Source of the DNA: DATJCV01 sp963707665
GTDB taxonomy: Bacteria; Pseudomonadota; Gammaproteobacteria; Burkholderiales; Burkholderiaceae_D
Direction: 5' to 3'
NCBI GenBank assembly: GCA_963707665.1
Contig: CAVPQU010000015.1
Coordinates: 1 to 64,000, forward strand
DNA: 64,000 nucleotides
The notes under the pieces are model-generated. The model searched no databases, was not told the DNA's origin, and was given only the letters and a program-made list of their open reading frames with translations. Shown one piece after another: positions 29,353 to 40,066 of the stretch; position 1 is the stretch's first letter; every line of letters begins with the position of its first letter. A program made the translations under genes and the position numbers.

Positions 29353-29763
29353 ATGACCTCCCCCTCTGCCCTGGTTTTGACCGCCCTGATCGCCTGGACA
29401 CTGCTGCTCCTGATCCTGATGGAGGTGCTGCGCGCGCGCCTGGTCGTGATCGGCCGCGTCGCCGCCAATGCCTTCGCACCGGACAACGCCGGCCTGTCGC
29501 CCTTCATGCAGCGCCTGGCGCGCGCCCACGCCAATTGCCTGGAGGGCTTGCCGATCTTCGGCGGCCTGCTGGTGGTCGCGCTGCTGACCGGCAAGGCGGC
29601 CCTCACCGATCCGCTCGCGCCCTGGCTGCTGGCGGCCCGGCTCGCGCAGTCGCTGACCCATCTGGCCTCCACCAGCGTGGCGGCGGTCAACCTGCGCTTC
29701 GCCGCCTTCGCCGTCCAGCTCGGGATTGCCGCCTACTGGTCGTTCCTGCTGCTGACGCGATAG
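29353..29763 (+). CDS. MAPEG family membrane protein
   Basis: Inner-membrane protein of 136 residues with four hydrophobic helices: ALVLTALIAWTLLLLILMEVL, the region after RARLVVIGR, LPIFGGLLVVALLTG and FAAFAVQLGIAAYWSFLLL. The segment RLARAHANCLEGLPIFG matches the R.h.N..E..p.F motif of the MAPEG family (membrane-associated proteins in eicosanoid and glutathione metabolism). GGAGAAG precedes the start. In bacteria the substrate is usually unknown; glutathione-linked detoxification is possible. Confidence 0.82.
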   Translation: MTSPSALVLTALIAWTLLLLILMEVLRARLVVIGRVAANAFAPDNAGLSPFMQRLARAHANCLEGLPIFGGLLVVALLTGKAALTDPLAPWLLAARLAQSLTHLASTSVAAVNLRFAAFAVQLGIAAYWSFLLLTR

Positions 29764-29830
29764 CGCCGGTGCCCGGCCGCGCCGCGCCACTGTGGCTCGC
29801 ACCCGCCATGAAGCCCGAAGGAGCATCCCG

Positions 29831-30322
29831 ATGAATCGCTCCAGGCATCCGGTCCCGGCAGCGCGGCGCCTGGCGTGCCGGGCGGCGCTGGCGTTGGCCG
29901 CGCTGGCGTTCGCCGCGCATGCGGCTGAGGAACGCGCGAATTTCTTCAACGATCCCTTTCTGCAGGCGACCAATGGCATCGCCGATTGTCCGGTGCCGCC
30001 CGGCCCCGCGATCACGCGCGCCGAGATGGAGGCGCAGGCGCATTCGCGCATCGAGCGCGGCACCAGCTGTTTCCAGTCCGGCCGCTGCCGCCTGCCGAAC
30101 TCCTATTTGTACGACCAGGAGATCGTCCCGCGCGTCAAGAAAGCCATCCTCGCCGACGGCCGCTTCGCCGACACCAGCGTCTGGGTCGAGGGCCAGCGGC
30201 GCTGGGTGTGGCTGAAAGGCTGCGTGCGGCAGCCGCAGCAGGCGAAGGCGCTGGAGGAACTGGTGCGCAGCCTCGACGACGTCGAAGCCGTGATCGACCA
30301 GCTGAGCGTCAAGCCGCGCTGA
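29831..30322 (+). CDS. Exported BON-domain protein
   Basis: 163-residue protein with a Sec signal peptide (LACRAALALAALAFAAHAAEE). A C-terminal BON-like domain follows (EIVPRVKKAILADGRFADTSVWVEGQRRWVWLKGCV..PQQAKALEELVRSLDDVEAVIDQLSV). BON domains bind membranes or envelope components, as in OsmY. The middle has three cysteines (IADCPVPPGP, TSCFQSGRC). Start ATG 29831 is preceded by GAAGGAGC. Downstream of the MAPEG gene in the same direction; probably periplasmic. Confidence 0.7.
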   Translation: MNRSRHPVPAARRLACRAALALAALAFAAHAAEERANFFNDPFLQATNGIADCPVPPGPAITRAEMEAQAHSRIERGTSCFQSGRCRLPNSYLYDQEIVPRVKKAILADGRFADTSVWVEGQRRWVWLKGCVRQPQQAKALEELVRSLDDVEAVIDQLSVKPR

Positions 30323-30532
30323 ACGGCACCTAGGGCTGTTAAGTTCTTGGACTACGTACTTAACTGGTTTGTCGTTCCCGCGTCAGGCGGGAATCCAGTG
30401 TCGTGCGGTATTGGAGTGCCTACTGTCCTAGCCAGTACAGTGACAACGCCACTGGGGGGAACGCATGCGTTCCCGCCTAAAACCGCGGGAACGACAAACA
30501 AAACGAGAACTTAACAACCCTGGAACGGCACC
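30321..30532. mobile_element. REPIN/MITE-like element with 16-bp terminal inverted repeats and 10-bp direct repeats
   Basis: Terminal repeats AGGGCTGTTAAGTTCT (30332-30347) and AGAACTTAACAACCCT (30506-30521) match at 15 of 16 positions in inverted orientation. GAACGGCACC occurs as a direct repeat just outside, at 30321-30330 and 30523-30532, like a target-site duplication. Inside are the two inverted REP-like arms GTCGTTCCCGC (30371-30381) and GCGGGAACGAC (30485-30495). No coding capacity. It abuts the stop of the BON gene. Confidence 0.7.
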
Positions 30533-30548
30533 GGCATCCGTATGCGGT

Positions 30549-30610
30549 GGGGTATGTACAAAAGACGGATGATTTTCCTGCGGTATAGGCCGCATATAGA
30601 GGGAGTATCA
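30549..30610 (+). repeat. Phased repeat, locus D (degenerate): GGGGTATGT-N44-GGAGTATCA
   Basis: Both copies differ slightly from the consensus, but their starts (30549, 30602) are exactly 53 bases apart. The spacer holds a small hairpin TGCGG/CCGCA. It lies between two convergent genes, 17 bases past the REPIN element. Confidence 0.6.
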
Positions 30611-30681
30611 TTCCCAGCTATGCTGATCCGGCGGCCTCAGCCGCAGTTGCTCAGGATCGTCGTCATCAGGGAAGTTCAGGG

Positions 30682-31719
30682 TTACGACTTCGGCAGCGTC
30701 GCGCCATGCAGGCGGCCGTCGACGACGTCCGCCGCCGCCGGATAGCCGGCGATCGCGGTGGCGGCCAGCACCGCGCGCTGCACCGCGATCGCCATCACTT
30801 CGGCCGCCGCCATCCCCAGCAGCAGCAGATTGCCCGGGCGGCCGGCAGCGCCGGTGCCGAGCGCGAAGATGGTGTCGCCGTCGTAGCTGGTATGGATCGG
30901 ATTGATGGTGCGGGCCAGCCCGTCGTGCGCCTGCTGCGCGATCTTTTGCGCCTGCGCCTTGGTCAGCACGGCATCGGTGGCGATGCAGCCGATGGTGGTG
31001 GCCGTGCCTTCGAGCAGCGACAGCGGCAGCTCGCCGGCCAGGATCGCCGCGCGCGTATCGAGCAGCGCCGTGCCGTCGGCCGTGCGCGCGCCGGCCAGCA
31101 CCCGGCCGTTGGTCGGATCGATCACGTCGCCCACCGCGTTGACCGCGACGATGGCGCCGACCGTCAAGCCGTCGATCGTCAACGAGGCGCTGCCGAGGCC
31201 GCCCTTCATGGCGCGCTGCGGACCGTAGAGCTTGCCGACGGTGGCGCCGGCACCGGCGCCGACGTTGCCTTCCGCCGGCGGATTCGCGCTCGCCGCCAGG
31301 CAGGCCTGGTAGCCGCCGGCCGCGTCGGGCCGGATCTTCGGATCGCCGGAATCCAGATCGAACAGCACCGCGGACGGCACGATCGGCACGTGCGCCACCC
31401 CGACATCGATGCCGATGCCGTTCTCTTCCAGAAAGCGCATCACGCCCGAAGTGGCATCCAGGCCGAAGGCGCTGCCGCCCGACAGCACGATCGCATGCAC
31501 CTTGTCGACCAGGTTGCAGGGCGCCAGCAGATCGGTCTCGCGCGTGCCCGGCGCGGCGCCGCGCACGTCCACGCCGGCCGTCGCGCCGCCATCGGCCAGG
31601 ATCACGGTGCAGCCGGTGGGGCGGCGGGAATCGGTGTAGTGGCCGACGCGTATCCCGCGCACTGCGGTGATGCTGCCTGGCGCGGAGATATGGGGATGGC
31701 CCGCCCTTGGCTGTTGCAT
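30682..31719 (-). CDS. P1 family peptidase (DmpA/BapA-type N-terminal nucleophile aminopeptidase)
   Basis: Protein of 345 residues in peptidase family S58 (L-aminopeptidase/D-esterase, beta-peptidyl aminopeptidase). Landmarks are IRVGHYTDSRRPTGCTVILADGG, HAIVLSGGSAFGLDATSGVMRFLEE, the glycine-rich GNVGAGAGATVGKLYG and MKGGLGSAS, and AIVAVNAVGDVIDP. Members are made as precursors and cleave themselves at a nucleophile Ser or Thr in the second half. Last gene downstream of the acyl-CoA synthetase, 73 bases away, perhaps in the same transcript. Confidence 0.87.
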   Translation of the reverse strand: MQQPRAGHPHISAPGSITAVRGIRVGHYTDSRRPTGCTVILADGGATAGVDVRGAAPGTRETDLLAPCNLVDKVHAIVLSGGSAFGLDATSGVMRFLEENGIGIDVGVAHVPIVPSAVLFDLDSGDPKIRPDAAGGYQACLAASANPPAEGNVGAGAGATVGKLYGPQRAMKGGLGSASLTIDGLTVGAIVAVNAVGDVIDPTNGRVLAGARTADGTALLDTRAAILAGELPLSLLEGTATTIGCIATDAVLTKAQAQKIAQQAHDGLARTINPIHTSYDGDTIFALGTGAAGRPGNLLLLGMAAAEVMAIAVQRAVLAATAIAGYPAAADVVDGRLHGATLPKS

Positions 31720-31792
31720 GTTGAACTCCGTTGTCGCTTCAGTTATGGGCCGGCAGGAACCGTGATCTCAGGTCTCCGGCGGTGCCGGCCGC

Positions 31793-33642
<1,850 letters not shown>

Positions 33643-33646
<4 letters not shown>

Positions 33647-34476
33647 GACAGCCACCTCTTGCGCCGCTTGTAATGCTTGACGTCGCGAAAGCTCCTGGCT
33701 TCGCCGGCGCCGCCCATGCCCAGATAGAACTCGCGCACGTCGGGGTCGTTGGCCAGGCGCTCGGCGCTACCGTCGATGACGATCTTGCCGTTTTCCATGA
33801 TGTAGCCGCTATGCGCCACGGCCAGCGCCACGGTGGCGTTCTGCTCCACCAGCAGCATGCTGGTGCCGCGCTCGGCGTTGATGCGGGCGATGATGCCGAA
33901 GATGTCTTCGGTCAGCTTGGGCGACAGGCCGAGCGACGGTTCATCAAGCAGCATCAGCGCCGGCTGCGCGATCAACGCGCGGCCGATCGCCAGCATCTGC
34001 TGCTCGCCGCCGGACAGGTAGCCGGCCAGGCCGCGGCGCCGCTCGTGCAGGCGCGGGAAATACTGGTACACCAGGTCGAAATCCGGCTTGACCGCGCCGG
34101 CTTCCTTGTTCTTGCGCCCCGTCAGCGCATAGGTCGAGGCGATCAGGTTTTCCTCCACGGTCAGGTCTTCGAACACGCGCCGCCCTTCCATCACATGCGA
34201 CAGGCCGCGCCGCACCAGTTGCTGCGGCGCGACGCGCGCGGTGTCCTGGCCATCGAAAGCGATGCCGCCCGATTCGAGCGCACCGTTTTCCAGCGCCAGC
34301 AGGCCCGAGATGGCCTTGAGCGCGGTACTTTTCCCCGCGCCGTTGCTGCCGAGCAGCGCCACGATCTGGCCGCGCGGCACGGCCAGCGACAGGCCGCGCA
34401 GCGCCTGCACGGCCTTGTTGTAGACCACCTCGATGTTGTTGACTTCGAGGACCAGATCCGTGGCGTGCGCGGTCAT
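33643..34476 (-). CDS. livF: Branched-chain-amino-acid-type ABC transporter ATPase LivF
   Basis: 277-residue ATPase of the HAAT family. Walker A GSNGAGKST at about residues 43-51, ABC signature LSGGEQQM, Walker B ALMLLDEPSLGLSP, switch histidine replaced by the usual LivF-type LVEQN. It carries a C-terminal extension beyond the usual 235 residues (GEARSFRDVKHYKRRKRWLS), a feature common in versions next to acyl-CoA synthetases. It overlaps the synthetase start and follows the binding-protein gene by five bases. Confidence 0.9.
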
Positions 34477-34481
34477 CGGCT

Positions 34482-35669
34482 TTACAGCTTGATCCAGTCG
34501 GAAGCCGCGACCATTTTTTGCGCCTTCATGTCGGCCTTGTAGACGCGGCCCACCGGAATCGAATTGCCGGCAATCGTGATCGGTACGCCGATCAGCCCGC
34601 CGGTATCGAAATCCTTGATGCTATTGAGCGCGGCCTTCAGGTTGTCGCCAGTGAGCGGCTTGTTGGCGTCCAGGCAGCGCTTGGCCGATTCCAGGAACAG
34701 CATCGCGGCCAGGAATCCCTGGACGTAGGCAGTGCTCTGGTATTCCGGCCGCATCGCGCGGATCTTTTCCAGCATTGGCGCCTTCTCGGTGTCGTAGTGG
34801 TAGCGGTAAGGCATCACGCCCATGAAGCCATCGCCGTCCGGTCCCATCTTCATCACGGTGGAGCTGTCCATGGTCCAGAAGGTGCCCATCCATTTCGACT
34901 GCATGCCCTGCTGCTTGCCCTGGGTGATGAATTCCGGAATCGGTGCCAGGATATAGCCGTGGAAAATGGTGTAGTCGGGCGCCGCGCGGCGCAGCTTGAT
35001 GACCTCGGTGGACACGTCCACGCTGCCGGCGGGCGTCATGATCTTGACCGGCACCGACAGGCCCATCTTCTTGGCCAGCGCCTCGCTGGAATCGATCGGG
35101 TCACGGCCGAATTCCGAGTCGGAATAGACGAAGGCCACCTTCGCACCCGGCTTTTCCTTGGCGATGTGCTTCAACAGGATGCCGAACATCTCGGTGTAGT
35201 CGGGGCCGACCAGGAACTGGTGCGGGTACTTCTTCGGGTCGTTCAGTTCGGTGGCGAACGAGGCCCCGGCCATCAGCATGTTGCCGTTGCGCTCCAGCTC
35301 GGGATTGATGGTCTTGGCAAAGCCGGTCGAGTCGCCATAGTAGAGGTTGACCTTGTTCTGGCTGGTGATCTTCTTGAACGCGGCCACCGACACGTCCACC
35401 TTGTAGGCGGTGTCCTCGGGCACGTACTTGACCTTGCGGCCCTTGATGCCGCCCGCGTCGTTGACGATCTTCACGTAGTCGGCGATCCCCGCATTGATGC
35501 CGACGCCGGCAAAGGCGAACACTCCGGTCATCGGAATCGAGCCGCCGATGACGATCTCTTCGTTGCCTTGCGCCAGCACCGACAGCGGCTGGGCGAGGCT
35601 GGCTACGCCGGCAGCGGCGGCGCCCAGCATCAGGCGGCGGCGCCGGGTGGAAATGCGGTGCTTGTCCAT
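34482..35669 (-). CDS. ABC transporter substrate-binding protein, branched-chain amino acid type
   Basis: Periplasmic type I binding protein (Peripla_BP_6, LivK-like) of 395 residues. It starts with a basic, Tat-like leader (STRRRRLMLGAAAAGVASLAQPLSVLAQG), then IVIGGSIPMTGVFAFAGVGINAGIADYVKIVNDAGGIKGRKV, the ligand-site strand LYYGDSTGFAKTINPE and ATEVIKLRRAAPDYTIFHGY. Start ATG 35669 follows GAAGGAGA; the open frame to 35720 is rejected. Ligand unknown; such proteins may carry amino, aromatic or fatty acids. Confidence 0.88.
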   Translation of the reverse strand: MDKHRISTRRRRLMLGAAAAGVASLAQPLSVLAQGNEEIVIGGSIPMTGVFAFAGVGINAGIADYVKIVNDAGGIKGRKVKYVPEDTAYKVDVSVAAFKKITSQNKVNLYYGDSTGFAKTINPELERNGNMLMAGASFATELNDPKKYPHQFLVGPDYTEMFGILLKHIAKEKPGAKVAFVYSDSEFGRDPIDSSEALAKKMGLSVPVKIMTPAGSVDVSTEVIKLRRAAPDYTIFHGYILAPIPEFITQGKQQGMQSKWMGTFWTMDSSTVMKMGPDGDGFMGVMPYRYHYDTEKAPMLEKIRAMRPEYQSTAYVQGFLAAMLFLESAKRCLDANKPLTGDNLKAALNSIKDFDTGGLIGVPITIAGNSIPVGRVYKADMKAQKMVAASDWIKL

Positions 35670-35720
35670 GACTGTCTCCTTCGGTGGTTGACGTTGCAAA
35701 AAAACGAAGTGGCCGCCCAT

Positions 35721-36758
35721 TCAATTGCGGAATGGCCACAGGTGAAAAAACCGGCGCGTGCGGCGCCACATTTCCGCGAGCCCCAGCGGCTCGAAAACCA
35801 GAAAACCGATGATCAGCGCGCCGAACACGACCAGGCGCACCGGCGACAGGAAGACGGTCAGCTCCGTCCCGCCGGGCAGCAGGTCGACGACAAACTTGAG
35901 CAGCTCGGGCACCATCGTCATGAACGCGGCGCCCAGGATGCTTCCGAGGATCGAGCCCATGCCGCCGACGATGATGGCAGCGAGGAAAAAGATCGACATC
36001 GACAGCGGAAAACTCTCGGGCGTGACGACGCGGAAAAAATAGGCCCACAGCCCGCCGGCCACGCCCGCGTAGAACGACGACAGGCCGAACGACAGCAGCT
36101 TGTAGCGCAACAGCGGTATGCCGAGCACCTCGGCCGAGATGTCGCGGTCGCGGATCGCGATGAAGGCGCGACCGATGCGCGTGCGAAACAGATTGGCGGC
36201 GCCCAGCAGCATCAGCAGCATGACGGGCACGATCAGCCAGTACAGCCGGAACGAGGTGTCGAGGTCGATCCCGAAAATTCGCGCGGGCTGCATCGACAGG
36301 CCGGCCGTGCCGCCGGTGATCTGGAAATTGGCGAACAGGAAATGCGCGATGAACGAGGCGGCAATCGTCACGATCGCCAGATACAGACCCTTGACGCGCA
36401 GCGACGGAATGCCGACCACGATACCGCCCGCCATGGCGACGACGCCGCCGGCGACCAGGTTGAACAGCAGCGGCGTGCCCCAGCGCGCCTGCAGGATCGC
36501 CACCGTGTAAGCCCCCAGGCCCATGAAAGCCGCCTGGCCCAGGCTCACCAGGCCGGTGTAGCCGGTCAGGATGTTCAAGCCGCAGCTGCTGGCGACGTTG
36601 ATGGCAACCAGGCATGCCATATACAGCCAGTAATCGCTGGCCATGAACGGGAACAGCAGCAGCAGCGCGCCGGCGATCAGCAGCCACGCGTGCTGCGTGC
36701 GCGAGTCGAACAGCGCGGCGTCGGCGACGTAGCTTTCCTTCAGGGTTCCAATTCGCAT
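35721..36758 (-). CDS. livM: Branched-chain-amino-acid-type ABC permease LivM
   Basis: Inner-membrane permease of 345 residues with about nine helices. Family landmarks are LNILTGYTGLVSLGQAAFMGLGAYTVAIL, PSLRVKGLYLAIVTIA, FRTRIGRAFIAIRDRDISAEVLGI (the coupling loop) and IIVGGMGSILGSILGAAFM. ATG 36758 lies 2 bases after the livH stop. Partner of LivH in the membrane heterodimer. Confidence 0.9.
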   Translation of the reverse strand: MRIGTLKESYVADAALFDSRTQHAWLLIAGALLLLFPFMASDYWLYMACLVAINVASSCGLNILTGYTGLVSLGQAAFMGLGAYTVAILQARWGTPLLFNLVAGGVVAMAGGIVVGIPSLRVKGLYLAIVTIAASFIAHFLFANFQITGGTAGLSMQPARIFGIDLDTSFRLYWLIVPVMLLMLLGAANLFRTRIGRAFIAIRDRDISAEVLGIPLLRYKLLSFGLSSFYAGVAGGLWAYFFRVVTPESFPLSMSIFFLAAIIVGGMGSILGSILGAAFMTMVPELLKFVVDLLPGGTELTVFLSPVRLVVFGALIIGFLVFEPLGLAEMWRRTRRFFHLWPFRN

Positions 36759-36760
36759 CG

Positions 36761-37642
36761 CTACAACCTTTCGATTTCCTGCGTGCCGAACAGGCCGTAG
36801 GGACGCAGCATCAGAATGGCGACCAGCACGATGAAGGTGGCCAGCAACTTGTATTCGCCGCCCAGGTAGGAGCCGGCGAGCGCCTCCACCAGCCCGATCA
36901 AGAGCCCGGCGATCAGCGCGCCCAGCACGCTGTCGAGGCCGCCGACGATCACCACCACCAGCACCGACAGGCCGAACACGCCCATCGAGGACGAGATGCC
37001 GCCGATCGAGCCGACGATGATCCCGGACACCGCCGCCAGCATGGCCGACACCACCCATGCCAGCGAAAACACGCGCGGCACGTTGATCCCCACCGCGTAG
37101 GCGGCCGCCTGGTCGCTGGCGGTGGCGCGCAGGGCGACGCCGCCGCGCCAGAAGCGGAACACCAGCAGCACGGCGGCGATGAACACGGCAGCGATCACCG
37201 CGCCCCAGAACACCTTGGGCGCGAGAAAGGCGTCGCCGATCATGATCGGCTTGGTCGGCATGAAGTCCGGCAGGCGGCGCTGGTCCGCGCTCCAGATGAT
37301 TTCCACCAGCCCGACCAGCACCGAACCGAGGCCGATGGTGACCATGAAGACGGATATCGGCGGCTCGCCCAGCAGCGGACGAATCATGCTGCGCTCGATC
37401 ACGGCGCCCAGGAAGCCGCTGGCCAGCACGGCGGCAAGGATCGCCAGCCACAGCGGCAGCGCCCACATCGCGGCAAAGGTGAAGAACAGGTAGCCGCCCG
37501 CCATCAGCATCTCGCCGATCGCCAGGTTGACGACGCGCGTGGCCTTGTAGACCATCACGAAGGCGAGCGCGGCCAGCGCGTACAGGCCGCCGCTGGCGAG
37601 GCCGGTCAGGCTGATCTCGAACAGGTAAGCCCAGTCGATCAT
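36761..37642 (-). CDS. livH: Branched-chain-amino-acid-type ABC permease LivH
   Basis: Inner-membrane permease of 293 residues. It begins MIDWAYLFEISLTGLASGGLYALAALAFVMVYKATRVVNLAIGE, typical of LivH, and has the coupling loop GGVALRATASDQAAAYAVGINVPRVF and the conserved VVVIVGGLDSVLGALIAGLLIG. ATG 37642 overlaps the livG stop by four bases, which fixes the start over the longer frame to 37843. Confidence 0.92.
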   Translation of the reverse strand: MIDWAYLFEISLTGLASGGLYALAALAFVMVYKATRVVNLAIGEMLMAGGYLFFTFAAMWALPLWLAILAAVLASGFLGAVIERSMIRPLLGEPPISVFMVTIGLGSVLVGLVEIIWSADQRRLPDFMPTKPIMIGDAFLAPKVFWGAVIAAVFIAAVLLVFRFWRGGVALRATASDQAAAYAVGINVPRVFSLAWVVSAMLAAVSGIIVGSIGGISSSMGVFGLSVLVVVIVGGLDSVLGALIAGLLIGLVEALAGSYLGGEYKLLATFIVLVAILMLRPYGLFGTQEIERL

Positions 37643-38463
37643 GCCGCCGCTCCCTGCAGCTTGCGGCGCAGCTCGCCGACGTCGCCGGAGCCCAGGTAGG
37701 CGCGGTTGACCTCCGGGTCCGCCTGCACCACGGCCGGCGTGCCCCGCGCGATCACCTGGCCGAAGTTGAGCACCACCACGTGGTCCGACAGGTCCATCAC
37801 CATGCCCATGTCGTGCTCGACCATCAGCACCGTCACGCCCCATTCCTCGCGCACGTCGAGGATGAAGCGCGCCATGTCCTCGGTTTCCTCGCGGTTCATG
37901 CCGGCCACCGGTTCGTCGAGCATCAGCACCTCGGGCTGCATGGCCAGCGCCCGCGCCATTTCGACGCGCTTTTGCAAGCCGTAGGGCAGCGCCGCGACCG
38001 GCGCGTGACGGATGTGGTCGATTTCGAGGAAGTCGATGATGCGTTCTTCGATGTCGCGGCGCAGCTCGGCCTCCTCGCGCCGCGCACGGCCCCAGTACAG
38101 CAGCGCATCGAAGACATTGGTTTTCAGATGCGCATGGCGCCCGAGCTTGATGTTGTCGAGCACCGTCATGCCGCGAAACAGCGCGATGTTCTGGAAGCTG
38201 CGCGCCAGGCCGAGGCGCGCCCGCGCCGGCGCCGGCACCTCGTTGATGACTTCGCCCTTGAAGCGGATGGTGCCGGAATTTGGCCGGTAGAAGCCGGAGA
38301 TGGTATTGAACAGCGAAGTCTTGCCGGCGCCGTTGGGGCCGATGACGGCTGTGATTGACCTGGGGGCCACGGCGAAGCTGACGCCATTGATGGCCTTGAC
38401 GCCGCCGAACGCGAGCGTGACGTCATCCACCTGCAGGATCGGCGATTCCCGACTGTTGTTCAA
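37639..38463 (-). CDS. livG: Branched-chain-amino-acid-type ABC transporter ATPase LivG
   Basis: 274-residue ATPase. Walker A GPNGAGKTS, the LivG-type FNTISGFYRP, QNIALFRGMTVLDNI, a variant signature region LPYGLQKRVEMARAL, Walker B VLMLDEPVAGMNREE, and the switch histidine VEHDMGMVM. The start is TTG 38463, supported by GGAGGAG six bases upstream. First gene of the leftward operon facing the TetR gene. Confidence 0.9.
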   Translation of the reverse strand: MNNSRESPILQVDDVTLAFGGVKAINGVSFAVAPRSITAVIGPNGAGKTSLFNTISGFYRPNSGTIRFKGEVINEVPAPARARLGLARSFQNIALFRGMTVLDNIKLGRHAHLKTNVFDALLYWGRARREEAELRRDIEERIIDFLEIDHIRHAPVAALPYGLQKRVEMARALAMQPEVLMLDEPVAGMNREETEDMARFILDVREEWGVTVLMVEHDMGMVMDLSDHVVVLNFGQVIARGTPAVVQADPEVNRAYLGSGDVGELRRKLQGAAA

Positions 38464-38546
38464 CGGTCTCCTCCGTGAAACAGCGATTTTAGTTATGTGC
38501 AGCGCGCTGTTGCTGCTGCTTAATTTTTCTGCAGCATAGTCGATCT

Positions 38547-38578
38547 CTACTCGAAAGTAAACATGCTACTTCGAGTAG
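38547..38578. promoter_or_regulatory. Inverted repeat between livG and the TetR gene, probable operator
   Basis: CTACTCGAA (38547-38555) and TTCGAGTAG (38570-38578) form a perfect 9-bp inverted repeat with a 14-base spacer, and the symmetry extends inward (AGTA/TACT) with one base offset. It lies in the divergent promoter region, 69 bases from the regulator start and 84 from livG. Confidence 0.65.
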
Positions 38579-38648
38579 ATTTTTATCCGGGGTCTGCCTA
38601 TACTTGGCAATCATTTCGCCTGCGCCAGCCCTTGGCCTCGTCTGCCTT

Positions 38649-39293
38649 ATGAGCACCGCACTCCCGTCTTCGCCGTGGCATCAGCAGAAGAGCCGAGAAG
38701 AACAGCGCGAGGAAAAGCGCCTGGCGGTATTGCGCACGGCCGCGCGCATGTTCAACGAAAAAGGCTTCCACGCCACCTCGCTCGACGAAGTCGCGGAAGC
38801 GCTCGACATCAGCAAGCCAACCGTCTACTACTACGTCAAGAGCAAGGATGAAATCCTGTTCGAATGCGTGCGCCTGGGGCTGGAGATGGTGGTGCAGGCT
38901 GCCGACGAAGTGGAGCAGGCGGGCGGTAGCGCGTCGAAAAAACTGATGGCCGTCATGCGCAAATACGCCGAAATCGTGACGATGGATTTCGGCATGTGCC
39001 TGATTCGGGTCGGAGAAGATCCGTTGCCGCCGCAAAGCCGGGCCCAGCTGCGCGGCCTGAAAGCCAAGATCGACAGGCAATTCCGCACGCTGGTGCAGGA
39101 AGGCGTCGCCGAAGGCGCGTTCGCCGCCTGCGACCCCAAGATTACCGCCTTCGGCATTGCCGGCACCCTCAGCTGGATCGCGCGCTGGTACGACCCGCAG
39201 GGCCCGATGAGCGCGGATGAAATCGCCGAGCGCTGCATCGCGCTATTGATGAACGGCTTGGTGAATCGCGAGCAAGGCAATACGCCGGCTTGA
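38649..39293 (+). CDS. TetR/AcrR family transcriptional regulator
   Basis: Dimeric repressor of 214 residues. The N-terminal helix-turn-helix is RTAARMFNEKGFHATSLDEVAEALDISKPTVYYYVKSKDEIL (residues about 28-70), and the rest is an all-helical ligand domain of the TetR_C type. Start ATG 38649; ATG 38604 lies nearer the operator and is less likely. Its divergent position and the inverted repeat suggest it controls the liv-type operon and itself, possibly responding to an acyl-CoA made by the synthetase (inference). Confidence 0.88.
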   Translation: MSTALPSSPWHQQKSREEQREEKRLAVLRTAARMFNEKGFHATSLDEVAEALDISKPTVYYYVKSKDEILFECVRLGLEMVVQAADEVEQAGGSASKKLMAVMRKYAEIVTMDFGMCLIRVGEDPLPPQSRAQLRGLKAKIDRQFRTLVQEGVAEGAFAACDPKITAFGIAGTLSWIARWYDPQGPMSADEIAERCIALLMNGLVNREQGNTPA

Positions 39294-39376
39294 TGCCTCG
39301 GCAGCGATCCTCTTCATGTGCCTGGCGAACAGTGCCGCGCACTGCCGGCCCTTGCTGCTTGCCGACGCGTTGCGAC

Positions 39377-39943
39377 TCAGGCCTTCGGCAGCGTCACGCC
39401 ATGCTGGCCCTGGTACTTGCCGTTGCGGTCCTTGTACGAGGTTTCGCAGACTTCATCGCTTTCGAAGAACAGCACCTGGGCACAGCCTTCGCCGGCATAG
39501 ATCTTGGCCGGTAGCGGCGTGGTATTGGAAAATTCCAGCGTCACGTAGCCTTCCCATTCCGGCTCGAACGGCGTCACGTTGACGATGATGCCGCAGCGCG
39601 CATAGGTCGATTTGCCCAGGCAGATGGTCAGCACGTTGCGCGGAATGCGGAAATACTCGACCGTGCGCGCCAGCGCGAAGGAATTCGGCGGAATGATGCA
39701 GACGTCGCTCTTGATGTCGACGAAGGATTTTTCGTCGAAATTCTTGGGATCGACGATGGTGCTGTTGATGTTCGTGAAGATCTTGAATTCATCGGCGCAG
39801 CGGATGTCGTAGCCGTAGGACGAGGTGCCGTAGGAAACGATCTTGTGGCCATTCGCGGACCGCACCTGGCCGGGTTCGAACGGCTCGATCATGCCGGTTT
39901 CGAGCGCCATGCGGCGGATCCATTTGTCGGATTTGATGCTCAT
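39377..39943 (-). CDS. dcd: dCTP deaminase
   Basis: Converts dCTP to dUTP for thymidylate synthesis. 188 residues, the usual length, beginning MSIKSDKWIRRMALETGMIEPFEP. Motifs are GTSSYGYDIRCADEFKIF, the active-site region RTVEYFRIPRNVLTICLGKSTYARCGI, VTPFEPEWEGYVTLEFSNTTPLPAKIYAGEGCAQVLFF and YQGQHGVTLPKA. Homotrimer. The longer frame to 39994 is rejected because MSIKSD is the family start. Confidence 0.96.
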   Translation of the reverse strand: MSIKSDKWIRRMALETGMIEPFEPGQVRSANGHKIVSYGTSSYGYDIRCADEFKIFTNINSTIVDPKNFDEKSFVDIKSDVCIIPPNSFALARTVEYFRIPRNVLTICLGKSTYARCGIIVNVTPFEPEWEGYVTLEFSNTTPLPAKIYAGEGCAQVLFFESDEVCETSYKDRNGKYQGQHGVTLPKA

Positions 39944-40066
39944 GTAGGGGTCGTGATCAGGTTGAATAGTGCCTGCATGACACGGCGCCGCCACATGAAA
40001 TGCGACGGCGCCGCTGCAAGTGGCACAGATTCTACGCGAAGCGCTCGCCTGTCGGCTATTTTGCGC

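Noticed and set aside
34518..36800. 760-codon open frame antisense to the livM/binding-protein genes
   Set aside because: Same shadow effect; product is repetitive and rich in Arg, Gln and His without motifs.
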